Assembly (NCBI GenBank): GCA_002381865.1
Contig: DFYO01000027.1
Coordinates: forward strand, 1-51,214
DNA: 51,214 nt
Reading direction: 5' to 3'
Source of the DNA: Clostridiales bacterium UBA4080
GTDB lineage: Bacteria; Bacillota; Clostridia; Lachnospirales; Vallitaleaceae
Shown here: positions 1 through 8,248 of the stretch, piece by piece
How positions within the stretch are numbered: position 1 is the stretch's first letter
Layout: every line of letters begins with the position of its first letter
The notes under the pieces: model-generated
What the model saw: only the letters and a program-made list of their open reading frames with translations
Databases searched by the model: none
What the model was told of the DNA's origin: nothing
Program-made: the position numbers and the translations under genes

Positions 1-232
1 ATTATAACACAATACGATAAAATACGATATATTAAAATGAAAAAATTGACAAAAAAATAAGCCTAAATCAAGGCATGTAGCGTTTTTTTCTTTATGCAAC
101 TGTCAAAGACCCGTAGATTGCTTGAAAAATTTGATGGAAATTGCCCGAATATGAATAATAAAAAAATAAATCTTGCAAAAGAACTAAGAATATAGTACAA
201 TTTGAGTATATATAATTAAGGATGGTGCAAGC
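1..232 (+). promoter_or_regulatory. Intergenic region with promoter for the aminotransferase gene
   Basis: This stretch has no convincing gene. A vegetative (sigma-A type) promoter is visible: -35 TTGCAA at 173-178, a 17-nt spacer, and -10 TACAAT at 196-201, about 30 bp before the start codon. Further upstream there is a direct repeat of AATACGATA (11-19 and 21-29). A weak 4-bp hairpin (61-74) lies a few bases before a T-run at 83-89 and might end a gene lying outside the window. The promoter is seen directly; the terminator is only a guess. Confidence 0.7.
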
Positions 233-1426
233 ATGATATTATCAAATAAAGCAATGAAAATTAAACCTTCGTCAACACTTGCAATTACTGCAAAAGCAAA
301 CCAGATGAAAGCGGATGGAATTGATGTAATTGGATTTGGAGCAGGGGAACCTGACTTTGATACTCCACAGCATATAAAAGATGCAGCAATTGCAGCAATT
401 AACGCTGGTTTTACAAAATACACACCAGTAGCAGGAACTGTAGAATTAAGAAATGCAATTTGTAAAAAATTCAAAGAAGATAATAATCTTGAATATAAGC
501 CAAGTCAAATTGTTGTAAGTAATGGTGCTAAGCATTCTCTTACAAATACATTTATGGCAATACTTAATCCGGGTGACGAGGTTATTATTCCTGCACCGTT
601 TTGGTTAAGCTATCCTGATATGGTTTCCTTAGCGGATGGGGTGCCAGTAATCATTAAAACATTAAAAGAAAATGCTTATAAGGTTACAATGGAAGAGCTT
701 GAAAAAGCATATACATCTAAAACTAAAGCACTAATAATAAACAGCCCAAGCAATCCAACGGGAATGTTATATTCTAAGCAAGAACTTGAAGCAATTGCTA
801 AGTTTGCAATTGAAAAAGATATTTTTGTGGTTTCTGATGAGATTTATGAAAAATTAATATATGATGGTCAAGAGCATATTAGTATTGCATCATTAAATGA
901 TGAAATATATAAACGTACAGTTGTTATAAATGGTGTTTCTAAAAGCTATTCAATGACAGGCTGGAGAATTGGATATACTGCATCGAGTGAAGAAGTTGCT
1001 AAGTTAATGTCAAATGTTCAAAGTCATGCTGCTTCAAATCCAAATTCAATTGCTCAGAAGGCTACCGTTGCTGCAATTAACGGGCCACAGGAATGCGTTG
1101 AAGAGATGAAAGCGGAGTTTGATGCAAGAAGAAAATATATGGTAGAAAGAGTTAATAAAATGAAGAATATCAGTTGTATTTCTCCAGAAGGTGCATTTTA
1201 TGTATTTATTGATGTTGAAGATACCTTTGGTATGAAATACAAGGATATGACAATTGAAAGTGCTGCTGATTTTGCTGCGGCAATTATTGAAGGTGAGCAG
1301 GTGGCTGTAATACCATGTGAAGACTTCGGATTTGGAACACATATAAGAATTTCTTATGCAATATCTCATAAGAATATAGAAAAAGGCTTAGACAGATTAG
1401 AAAGCTTTGTAAATAGCCTTCAATAA
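233..1426 (+). CDS. Pyridoxal-phosphate aspartate-type aminotransferase
   Basis: Class I aminotransferase of 397 residues, the usual length for bacterial AspB/AspC-type enzymes. It would move an amino group between aspartate (or a related amino acid) and 2-oxoglutarate in the cytoplasm. Visible signatures are the GAGEPDFDTP segment near residue 36, the NSPSNPTG motif near residue 173, the SDEIYEKLIY segment, the Schiff-base lysine in NGVSKSYSMTGWRIGY near residue 237, and the substrate carboxylate arginine in the C-terminal HIRISYA. The ATG at 233 gives the standard family N-terminus (KIKPSSTLAITAKA). It is a single-gene unit, with its own promoter upstream and a strong terminator downstream. 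The exact substrate cannot be read from the sequence. Confidence 0.9.
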   Translation: MILSNKAMKIKPSSTLAITAKANQMKADGIDVIGFGAGEPDFDTPQHIKDAAIAAINAGFTKYTPVAGTVELRNAICKKFKEDNNLEYKPSQIVVSNGAKHSLTNTFMAILNPGDEVIIPAPFWLSYPDMVSLADGVPVIIKTLKENAYKVTMEELEKAYTSKTKALIINSPSNPTGMLYSKQELEAIAKFAIEKDIFVVSDEIYEKLIYDGQEHISIASLNDEIYKRTVVINGVSKSYSMTGWRIGYTASSEEVAKLMSNVQSHAASNPNSIAQKATVAAINGPQECVEEMKAEFDARRKYMVERVNKMKNISCISPEGAFYVFIDVEDTFGMKYKDMTIESAADFAAAIIEGEQVAVIPCEDFGFGTHIRISYAISHKNIEKGLDRLESFVNSLQ

Positions 1427-1461
1427 AATATAGTTAAATTATAATATTGAGTTATACATAA

Positions 1462-1490
1462 AATGCTCCGCAAATTTGCGGAGCATTTTT
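1462..1490 (+). terminator. Intrinsic terminator after the aminotransferase gene
   Basis: A perfect 13-bp inverted repeat (AATGCTCCGCAAA pairing with TTTGCGGAGCATT) is followed by a short T-run. Because the repeat is symmetrical it could also act on the other strand, but the downstream T-run and the gene order point to the plus strand. Confidence 0.9.
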
Positions 1491-1491
1491 A

Positions 1492-1522
1492 TATACAATA
1501 GTAAAGTTTGACTTGCTTGCAA
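1492..1522 (+). repeat. Half copy of an intergenic hairpin repeat
   Basis: These 31 bases match 24129-24159 at 27 of 31 positions, including an uninterrupted CTTGCTTGCAA block. The matching right arm seen at 24167-24181 is missing here, so this copy cannot form the long hairpin. Its end supplies the -35 element of the purB promoter. See the related copies at 24129-24181 and 31641-31690. Confidence 0.55.
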
Positions 1523-1544
1523 AAATGCCAATTTATGCTATAAT
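1517..1544 (+). promoter_or_regulatory. purB promoter
   Basis: -35 TTGCAA at 1517-1522, a 16-nt spacer, then an extended -10 (TGCTATAAT) with TATAAT at 1539-1544. The leader to purB is about 65 nt. It holds only a small CATC/GATG hairpin near 1570-1583, and I see no purine riboswitch. Confidence 0.7.
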
Positions 1545-1615
1545 AAACATTGAATAATTAATAAAAACACATCTGAAAAGATGATAAATAAATTTTTTAA
1601 TAAAGGGAGTAATTT

Positions 1616-3049
1616 ATGAACAATCAAATATATCAAACGCCATTAGCAGAGAGATATGCTAGCAAAGAAATGCTTTATTTATTTTCACCGGACAAAAAGT
1701 TTAAAACATGGAGAAGACTTTGGATTGCATTAGCTGAGGCGGAAAAAGAACTAGGACTTGATATAAAGGACGAGCAAATAGAAGAAATGAAGAAATTTGC
1801 TGACGATATAAATTATGAGGTTGCAAAAGCAAAAGAAAAAGAGGTTAGACATGATGTTATGGCACATATCCATGCCTATGGATTACAAGCTCAATCAGCA
1901 ATGCCTATAATTCACCTTGGAGCAACAAGCTGTTATGTCGGAGATAATACAGATGTTATTGTAATGACTGAAGCAATGGAGCTGCTTAGAGAAAAAATGA
2001 TTAATGTTATGGATAAGCTATCAGCCTTCGCTTTAGAAAATAAAAGCCTTCCTACTCTTGGATTTACTCATTTTCAACCTGCACAGCTTACTACAGTAGG
2101 GAAAAGAGCATGCTTATGGCTACAGGATTTATGGATGGATTTGGAGGATATTGAGCATCAATTAAGTAAAAAATATCTTCTTGGAGTAAAAGGAACAACA
2201 GGAACACAGGCTACCTTCTTAACACTATTTGATGGTGATCACGAAAAGGTAAAGAGACTTGATGAAATTGTTGCAAAAAAGGTTGGTTTTGAAAAGTCGT
2301 TTCCAGTAACAGGACAGACCTATTCAAGAAAGATGGATTCACAAATATTAAATGTATTAAGTGGAATTGCTCAATCAGCATATAAATTTAGTAATGATAT
2401 TAGATTATTACAGAACCTAAAGGAAATAGAAGAACCATTTGAAAAAAGCCAGATTGGTTCATCGGCTATGGCATACAAAAGAAACCCAATGAGAAGTGAA
2501 AGGATTTCTGCACTTGCAAGACATGTAATCTGCAACGCTTTAAACCCGGCAATAACAGCTTCAACACAATGGTTTGAAAGAACACTTGACGATAGTGCAA
2601 ATAAGAGACTTGCTATGCCAGAAGCATTTTTAGCAGTTGATGCAATATTAGAAATATATATGAATGTAGTGGATGGTTTGGTTGTATATCCAAAGGTTAT
2701 TAACCAAAGAATAATGAGCGAGCTTCCGTTCATGGCTACAGAGGTAATTCTTATGGAAGGAGTAATGAGAGGCGGAGATAGACAGGAGTTACATGAAAAA
2801 ATCAGAGTACACTCTATGGAAGCGGGCAGAATGGTTAAAGAGGAAGGTAAAGCAAATGATTTAATCCAAAGGATTATTGAGGATGATGCATTTAAAATGA
2901 CAGAGCAGGAAATTTTAAGCATATTAAAACCAGAGAATTTTATTGGAAGAGCGCCAGAACAGGTAGAGGACTTTATTAATGAATATATAAAAGAAATATT
3001 AGAAGGCAATAAATCTATATTAGGTAAAAAAGCAGAGCTTTCAGTTTAA
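1616..3049 (+). CDS. purB: Adenylosuccinate lyase
   Basis: PurB acts twice in purine synthesis: it releases fumarate from SAICAR and from adenylosuccinate. The 477-residue length fits the long-type lyases common in Clostridia. The fumarase/aspartase superfamily signature GSSAMAYKRNPMRSE is present near residue 281, in the flexible catalytic loop. The conserved TSCYVGDNTD and GFTHFQPAQLTTVGKR segments, which carry substrate-binding residues and the catalytic histidine, are also intact. The ATG at 1616 is preceded by AAAGGGAG at good spacing. The gene stands alone behind its own promoter, with no other purine genes nearby. Confidence 0.95.
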   Translation: MNNQIYQTPLAERYASKEMLYLFSPDKKFKTWRRLWIALAEAEKELGLDIKDEQIEEMKKFADDINYEVAKAKEKEVRHDVMAHIHAYGLQAQSAMPIIHLGATSCYVGDNTDVIVMTEAMELLREKMINVMDKLSAFALENKSLPTLGFTHFQPAQLTTVGKRACLWLQDLWMDLEDIEHQLSKKYLLGVKGTTGTQATFLTLFDGDHEKVKRLDEIVAKKVGFEKSFPVTGQTYSRKMDSQILNVLSGIAQSAYKFSNDIRLLQNLKEIEEPFEKSQIGSSAMAYKRNPMRSERISALARHVICNALNPAITASTQWFERTLDDSANKRLAMPEAFLAVDAILEIYMNVVDGLVVYPKVINQRIMSELPFMATEVILMEGVMRGGDRQELHEKIRVHSMEAGRMVKEEGKANDLIQRIIEDDAFKMTEQEILSILKPENFIGRAPEQVEDFINEYIKEILEGNKSILGKKAELSV

Positions 3050-3132
3050 CCAATTAAAAAGGTCTTATAATATTTAGACAGATAATAATTAATACAGATT
3101 ATATAATATCTTAATAATTATTGGAGGGAATT

Positions 3133-3936
3133 ATGAAAAAAATTGGATTTATTGGTGCTGGTAATATGGGACTAGCTATGATGAAGGGCGCAATTGGATA
3201 TTTTGGGACAGAGGCTATTTCATATACAGATCTTAATGAAGACAGACTAAAATATGTTTGCAGTGTAATTGGAATACCATATTTAACATCTCAAAAACAA
3301 TGTATAAGTAATTCGGACATAATAGTTTTAGCAGTAAAGCCACAATTTTTAAATGCTTTATTATTAGAAATAAAAAAAGATAATTCAATAAAGAATAAAA
3401 TATTTATTTCAATTGCACCAGGTATAAAGATAGAAGCAGTTAAAGATGTTTTAGGAAAAGATGTCAAGGTTGTAAGAGCCATGCCTAATACACCTGCAAT
3501 GGTTCTTGAAGGCATGAGCGCAATTTGCTTTTCAAAGGATGAATATACTGAATCAGAAAAAGATGCAGTATTTCAATTGTTCAACTCATTTGGAGAAACA
3601 TCTGCATTGACTGAAAACCAGCTTGATATGGTAGTTCCTGTATCCGGCAGCTCACCAGCCTATGTATATATGCTGATTGAGGCAATGGCTGATGCTGGAG
3701 TAATGTTTGGCTTGCCAAGAGATGTTGCGTATAAGCTTGCAGCTCAGTCCGTTTATGGATCTGCAAAAATGGTGCTCGAAACAGGAGAACATCCCGGAGC
3801 ATTAAAGGATGCGGTATGTTCTCCAGGGGGAACAACAATTGAAGCAGTAGGAGTTTTAGAACAAAAAGGCTTCAGGAGTGCTGTAATTGAGGCAATGAAG
3901 ACATGCTATGAAAAAACAAAAAGCTTTGGAAAATAA
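3133..3936 (+). CDS. proC: Pyrroline-5-carboxylate reductase
   Basis: This enzyme catalyses the last step of proline synthesis, the NAD(P)H-dependent reduction of pyrroline-5-carboxylate. At 267 residues it has the family length. The N-terminal Rossmann motif is GFIGAGNMGLAMMKG. The C-terminal P5CR signature runs through PVSGSSPAYVYMLIEAMADAG and SPGGTTIEAV. I start at the ATG at 3133, because the in-frame TTG at 3121 lies at and before the GGAGGG ribosome binding site (3123-3128). The next gene follows after 21 nt, so the two are probably cotranscribed. Confidence 0.93.
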   Translation: MKKIGFIGAGNMGLAMMKGAIGYFGTEAISYTDLNEDRLKYVCSVIGIPYLTSQKQCISNSDIIVLAVKPQFLNALLLEIKKDNSIKNKIFISIAPGIKIEAVKDVLGKDVKVVRAMPNTPAMVLEGMSAICFSKDEYTESEKDAVFQLFNSFGETSALTENQLDMVVPVSGSSPAYVYMLIEAMADAGVMFGLPRDVAYKLAAQSVYGSAKMVLETGEHPGALKDAVCSPGGTTIEAVGVLEQKGFRSAVIEAMKTCYEKTKSFGK

Positions 3937-3957
3937 TATTCAAATAGGGAGGATGTA

Positions 3958-4497
3958 ATGAACAATAAAATTGTTAAAAAGGGACGAACAGAGATATATA
4001 AGGGTTCAAGAGTACATCTTGTTAAGGAACAAATAATTCTCCCAGATGGGAATGAAGCGGAATGGGAGCTGATACTTCACCCAGGAGCAGCAGCTATTAT
4101 TCCTATAGACGAGCAGGGAAAGGTTATTATGGTAAGGCAATATAGGAATGCATCGGATACATATACGCTTGAAATACCCGCTGGTGTGTTTGACCAACCG
4201 GATGAAGACCCTAAGGTTTGTGCTGCAAGAGAATTAGAAGAAGAAATCGGATACAAATCAGATAACATTGAGTTTTTATATAATTTTTATTCTGCAATAG
4301 GAATATGTAATGAAATAATTAATGTTTATGTTGCAAGAGATTTAAAGAAAACAGAGCAAAATCTTGATGAAGATGAGTTTATTACAATAGAAAGATATAC
4401 AGTTGACGAACTAATTCAAATGATTTTGAAGGGTGAAATTATGGATAACAAATCTATATCTTCTATCTTGCTTTATAAAGAAAAATACTTGTCGTAA
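3958..4497 (+). CDS. NUDIX hydrolase, ADP-ribose pyrophosphatase type
   Basis: The likely reaction is hydrolysis of ADP-ribose to AMP and ribose 5-phosphate. At 179 residues it matches the NudF/YqkG group, and the upstream xerD-deoB order is the same as for clostridial nudF-like genes. The NUDIX helix reads G-x6-E-x7-REL-x-EE-x-G (from GVFDQP to EEEIGY, about residues 76-99), which is one residue longer than the textbook G-x5-E spacing. The typical AAIIPIDEQGKVIMVRQYR lead-in strand precedes it. GGGAGG lies just before the ATG. The substrate is inferred from the family. Confidence 0.85.
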   Translation: MNNKIVKKGRTEIYKGSRVHLVKEQIILPDGNEAEWELILHPGAAAIIPIDEQGKVIMVRQYRNASDTYTLEIPAGVFDQPDEDPKVCAARELEEEIGYKSDNIEFLYNFYSAIGICNEIINVYVARDLKKTEQNLDEDEFITIERYTVDELIQMILKGEIMDNKSISSILLYKEKYLS

Positions 4498-4676
4498 AGA
4501 AATAACGTAACTAATACAATAAATACGAAGGCATAAATATTGTAAATAAAGAATACAAGGAATTATAAAATTTGGAAAGTAGTAGTCAAGACTTACAAAA
4601 ATAGTGCAAAAATGTTCGACTTTTTGTATTAAATGTATTATAATATAATACATCTTATATCAAAGGAAAACAAGTT
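4498..4676 (+). promoter_or_regulatory. Intergenic region with xerD promoter
   Basis: The 179-bp gap has no gene. A probable promoter consists of -35 TCGACT (4616-4621), a 17-nt spacer and -10 TATAAT (4639-4644), with a second overlapping TATAAT at 4644-4649. Many Clostridia carry spoIIM at or near this point; no remnant of it is recognisable here. Confidence 0.5.
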
Positions 4677-5567
4677 ATGGAAAAAATTGCGGAGGAATAT
4701 CTTGATTACCTGAAAAGGTATAAAGGAGCTTCCATTAATACGGTACAGTCTTATAAGAGAGATATAAAAAACTTAATTGATTATCTTAGTTTAGATAAAC
4801 CAAATGAACTGAAAAAGGTTTCATCCACACAATTAAATTTATATTTGATGGAATTAGAGAAAAAAGGAAGAGCAGCTTCTTCAATATCAAGAAGTGTAGC
4901 TTCAATTCATTCGTTCTTTCAATATTTATTTAAATCAGGTTCTATTGAAAGAGATCCTAGTGAGGTAATCAGTGCACCCAAAATAGACAGAAAAGCACCT
5001 AAAACATTGTCATTAGAGGAAGTAGATTTATTGCTTAGCCAGCCCTTTGAAAAGGATTTAAAGGGTATAAGAGATAAGGCAATGATGGAACTGCTTTATG
5101 CTACAGGAATAAGAGTATCAGAGCTTATTAACTTAAGGCTCGAGGATGTTAATATTCCAATGGGATATCTGGTTTGCTCAGATAGCAAAACCAATAAAGA
5201 GAGAGTTATTCCAATGGGAAATCTTGCTAAGGAAAGCCTTAAGCTTTATATAATGAAAGCAAGGGAGGTTATGGTTAAGCATTTAGATGAAAAACTGCTT
5301 TTTGTTAATTGCCAAGGGAATGCAATGAGCAGGCAGGGTTTTTGGAAAATCATGAAAAGTTATGCTACTAAGGCAAATATTGAGAAGTCAATAACTCCGC
5401 ATGTTTTAAGGCACTCATTTGCAAGTCATCTTGTTGAAAATGGTGCAGATTTAAAGGCGGTTCAGGAAATGCTAGGACATTCTGATATTTCAACTACACA
5501 GGTATATGCTAAAATAAATCATTACAAATTAAAAGAAGTATATTCAAAGGCTCATCCCAGAGCATAA
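4677..5567 (+). CDS. xerD: Tyrosine recombinase XerD
   Basis: Site-specific recombinase that resolves chromosome dimers at dif together with XerC. The 296 residues comprise a SAM-like core-binding N-terminal domain (about 1-90) and a catalytic domain (about 105-296). The catalytic set is visible: the arginine in ATGIRVSEL, the HxxR in HVLRHSFASH, the histidine in LGHSDISTTQ and the nucleophilic tyrosine in QVYAKIN. There is no neighbouring integrase partner, excisionase or attachment site, and the flanking xerD-deoB-pdp order is the ancestral one, so this is the housekeeping recombinase and not a mobile-element integrase. Confidence 0.92.
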   Translation: MEKIAEEYLDYLKRYKGASINTVQSYKRDIKNLIDYLSLDKPNELKKVSSTQLNLYLMELEKKGRAASSISRSVASIHSFFQYLFKSGSIERDPSEVISAPKIDRKAPKTLSLEEVDLLLSQPFEKDLKGIRDKAMMELLYATGIRVSELINLRLEDVNIPMGYLVCSDSKTNKERVIPMGNLAKESLKLYIMKAREVMVKHLDEKLLFVNCQGNAMSRQGFWKIMKSYATKANIEKSITPHVLRHSFASHLVENGADLKAVQEMLGHSDISTTQVYAKINHYKLKEVYSKAHPRA

Positions 5568-5576
5568 ATAAAAATG

Positions 5577-5611
5577 CCCCTTGAAGCAAATATATGCTGC
5601 AAGGGGTTTGT
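5577..5611 (+). terminator. Hairpin after xerD, probable terminator or attenuator
   Basis: CCCCTTG (5577-5583) pairs with CAAGGGG (5600-5606), and the inner AGCA/TGCT pairs extend the stem past one mismatch. The T-run after it is weak, so leaky termination before deoB is possible. Confidence 0.6.
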
Positions 5612-5661
5612 AGCAATATAAAACATAATTAATTATTTTAAATTGTAAAGGAGGAATTTAT

Positions 5662-6864
5662 ATGATTGATAGAATAATATGGGTGATATTAGATAGCGTT
5701 GGTATTGGAGAGCTACCAGACGCAGCACTTTTTGGAGATGAGGGGAGCAATACCTTAGAAAACATAGCACGACAAACAAATTTACAGCTTCCAAATCTAT
5801 TTAAAATGGGTTTAGGCAATATTGACGGAGTTACTGCTTTACAAAAAGAAAGAGAACCAATAGGCAATTATGGTAAATTAGCGGAGATATCCATGGGAAA
5901 GGATACTACAATCGGACACTGGGAGATGGTTGGCATATACTCGCCGCAGCCTTTCCCCACATATCCCAATGGGTTTCCAGAAAGCATTATAAAAGCATTT
6001 GAAGAGAAGACAGGAAGAAGGGTCATAGCAAATAAGACAGCATCAGGAACAGAAATACTAAATGAGCTTGGAGAAGAGCATATAAGAACGGGAGATCTAA
6101 TAGTATATACTTCTGCGGATAGTGTTTTTCAGATTGCGGCGCATGAAGAAGTAGTTCCTATTGAGGACCTTTATAAATATTGTGAAATTGCGAGAAATAT
6201 TTTAACTGGGGAGCATGCTGTTGCAAGAGTAATTGCAAGACCATTTGTGGGGCAAGCAGGAAGTTTTAAAAGAACAGCTAATAGAAGGGATTTTTCGCTG
6301 TTGCCACCACAAAAAACAGTACTTGATTATACAAAGGAAAGTGGTAGAGATGTTATTGGGATAGGAAAAATTGAGGATATTTTTTGTGGGCAGGGTCTAA
6401 CTGAAGCAATTCATACATTGGATAATATGGATGGCGTAGATAAAACAATTAATTATATAAAACAAGAAAACAAAGGAATTATTTTTACGAATTTAGTTGA
6501 GTTCGATTCTAGCTGGGGACATAGAAATGATGTTAAAGCTTATGCGCAAGGTCTGATGGATTTTGATAAGAGATTAGAAGAAATCATTGAAGCAATGAAG
6601 CCTACAGATGTATTGTTTATTAATGCAGATCACGGATGTGACCCTACCACACAAAGCACTGATCATTCTAGAGAGTATATTCCGTTTATTGCATACGGGG
6701 AAGCTTTGGCGAAAGGAGTCAATTTGGGAACAAGAAAAACCTTTGCAGATATTGGACAGACAATATGCGAGATTTTTAAGCTTCCGCCTGTTTTAGCTGG
6801 AGAAAGCTTTCTAAAAGCAATTGATTTTAACAGAATGGAGATGACTGCTGATGAGGATGTATGA
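5662..6864 (+). CDS. deoB: Phosphopentomutase
   Basis: DeoB interconverts ribose 1-phosphate or deoxyribose 1-phosphate with the 5-phosphate, linking nucleoside breakdown to the pentose phosphate pathway. It is a metal-dependent member of the alkaline-phosphatase superfamily. Visible metal-site motifs are the N-terminal VILDSVGIGELPDA, the GKDTTIGHWEM segment with the phosphorylated threonine, and the C-terminal NADHGCDP and TDHSREY. The 400-residue length is normal. AAAGGAGG precedes the ATG. The end overlaps the start of pdp by 14 bp, implying translational coupling within a salvage operon. Confidence 0.95.
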   Translation: MIDRIIWVILDSVGIGELPDAALFGDEGSNTLENIARQTNLQLPNLFKMGLGNIDGVTALQKEREPIGNYGKLAEISMGKDTTIGHWEMVGIYSPQPFPTYPNGFPESIIKAFEEKTGRRVIANKTASGTEILNELGEEHIRTGDLIVYTSADSVFQIAAHEEVVPIEDLYKYCEIARNILTGEHAVARVIARPFVGQAGSFKRTANRRDFSLLPPQKTVLDYTKESGRDVIGIGKIEDIFCGQGLTEAIHTLDNMDGVDKTINYIKQENKGIIFTNLVEFDSSWGHRNDVKAYAQGLMDFDKRLEEIIEAMKPTDVLFINADHGCDPTTQSTDHSREYIPFIAYGEALAKGVNLGTRKTFADIGQTICEIFKLPPVLAGESFLKAIDFNRMEMTADEDV

Positions 6865-8176
6865 TTTAATAGAAAAAAAGAAGACAGGTGAAGCTCTGAC
6901 AAAGGAAGAGATTGATTATATAATTAAGGGGTTTACATACGATAGTATTCCAGATTATCAAATGGCTGCTTTTTTGATGGCGGTTTACTTTAAGGGAATG
7001 AATAGTGAAGAGACAGCAAATCTGACAATGGCGATGGCAAAAAGCGGAGAGCTGCTTGATTTATCAGAAATAGACGGAGTTAAGGTTGACAAGCATAGCA
7101 CTGGAGGAGTTGGGGATAAGACCTCTCTTATTCTTGGACCAATGGTTGCAGCTACAGGAATACCTGTTGCTAAGATGAGTGGAAGAGGCTTAGGGCATAC
7201 AGGAGGAACTATTGATAAACTGGACTCTTTTCCAGGGATGAAGACAAATATTTCAAAAGAAATGTTTGTTCAAAATGTTAACACAATTAAGCTAGCAATA
7301 GCTGGGCAGACTGCAAATCTTGCTCCTGCAGATAAAAAAATATATGCACTGAGAGATGTCACAGCAACGGTGGACAATATTTCATTGATTGCAAGCAGTA
7401 TTATGAGTAAAAAGATTGCTTCAGGTGCAGATGCAATTGTACTCGATGTTAAAACTGGCTCAGGAGCATTTATGAAATGCGAAGAGGATGCCTTTAAGCT
7501 TGCAAAGGAAATGGTTGACATTGGAAATAATCTGGGAAGAAAAACCTATGCAATTTTATCAGATATGAATCAGCCGCTTGGCCATGCAATTGGAAATGCA
7601 CTTGAAGTAAAAGAAGCTATTTTAGCCTTGCAGGGAAACGGGCCTGAGGATTTGATGGAGCTATGTTATCTTTTAGGCAGCTATATGCTTTTAGCAGCTG
7701 GAAGAACAACAAACATAGAAGAAGGCAGAGAGTTATTAAAAGAGAATATCAATAACAAAAAAGCTTTTGAAAAATTCAAGGAGTTTATTAAGGCGCAGGG
7801 CGGAGATGAAAGCTATGCAGACAATATAGATTTGTTGCCAAAAGCAAGGATTATAAGACCAGTTACTCTTAAAAAAAGAGGGTATATAGAGGCTATTCAA
7901 ACTGAAGAAATAGGACTAGCCACAATGATTTTAGGTGGAGGAAGAGAAACCAAGGAAAGTGTTATTGATTTAGCAGTTGGGTATATAATTGACAAACGAA
8001 TTGGTGATTATATTGATGAAAATACTGTAATTGGATACATACACGGTAATGATGAAGATAAGATTGAGGCATCCTTAAACAGATTTACAAAAGCATTTAT
8101 TATTTCAGATGAACCTGTAGAAAATATAAAACTAATAAAAGGAATTGTAACCAAGGAAGGTATAACAATTATTTAG
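6851..8176 (+). CDS. pdp: Pyrimidine-nucleoside phosphorylase
   Basis: Phosphorolysis of uridine or thymidine to the free base and (deoxy)ribose 1-phosphate, which DeoB then uses. The 441-residue length and the N-terminus (MRMYDLIEKKKTGE) match bacterial Pdp/DeoA. The family signature SGRGLGHTGGTIDKLDS is present near residue 114, with the phosphate-binding KHSTGGVGDKTS upstream. It overlaps deoB by 14 bp, with GGAG upstream inside deoB. Pdp and thymidine phosphorylase are hard to tell apart by sequence, so broad pyrimidine specificity is inferred from the Firmicute context. Confidence 0.93.
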   Translation: MRMYDLIEKKKTGEALTKEEIDYIIKGFTYDSIPDYQMAAFLMAVYFKGMNSEETANLTMAMAKSGELLDLSEIDGVKVDKHSTGGVGDKTSLILGPMVAATGIPVAKMSGRGLGHTGGTIDKLDSFPGMKTNISKEMFVQNVNTIKLAIAGQTANLAPADKKIYALRDVTATVDNISLIASSIMSKKIASGADAIVLDVKTGSGAFMKCEEDAFKLAKEMVDIGNNLGRKTYAILSDMNQPLGHAIGNALEVKEAILALQGNGPEDLMELCYLLGSYMLLAAGRTTNIEEGRELLKENINNKKAFEKFKEFIKAQGGDESYADNIDLLPKARIIRPVTLKKRGYIEAIQTEEIGLATMILGGGRETKESVIDLAVGYIIDKRIGDYIDENTVIGYIHGNDEDKIEASLNRFTKAFIISDEPVENIKLIKGIVTKEGITII

Positions 8177-8248
8177 TTATGCTGAAAGCCTGCTAATTGA
8201 AGAAATTTTGATATAAAAATTAGATATAATAAATTTAGGAGCGATAAA

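Noticed and set aside
11..29. Two AATACGATA direct repeats at the window start
   Set aside because: Only two AT-rich 9-mers; too short and too close to chance to call a repeat element or operator.
3996..4270. One-residue longer spacing in the NUDIX motif
   Set aside because: Loop length varies in this family and all catalytic glutamates of REL-x-EE are kept, so loss of function is not implied.
4605..4625. Spo0A-box-like sequence upstream of xerD (reverse AGTCGAA)
   Set aside because: One mismatch in the seven-base core and no reason for sporulation control, unlike the perfect matches before spo0A.
4677..5567. Tyrosine recombinase as a possible mobile-element integrase
   Set aside because: It is flanked by NUDIX and deoB-pdp as in the ancestral Firmicute order. 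No attachment repeats, excisionase or tRNA are adjacent, so it is housekeeping XerD.
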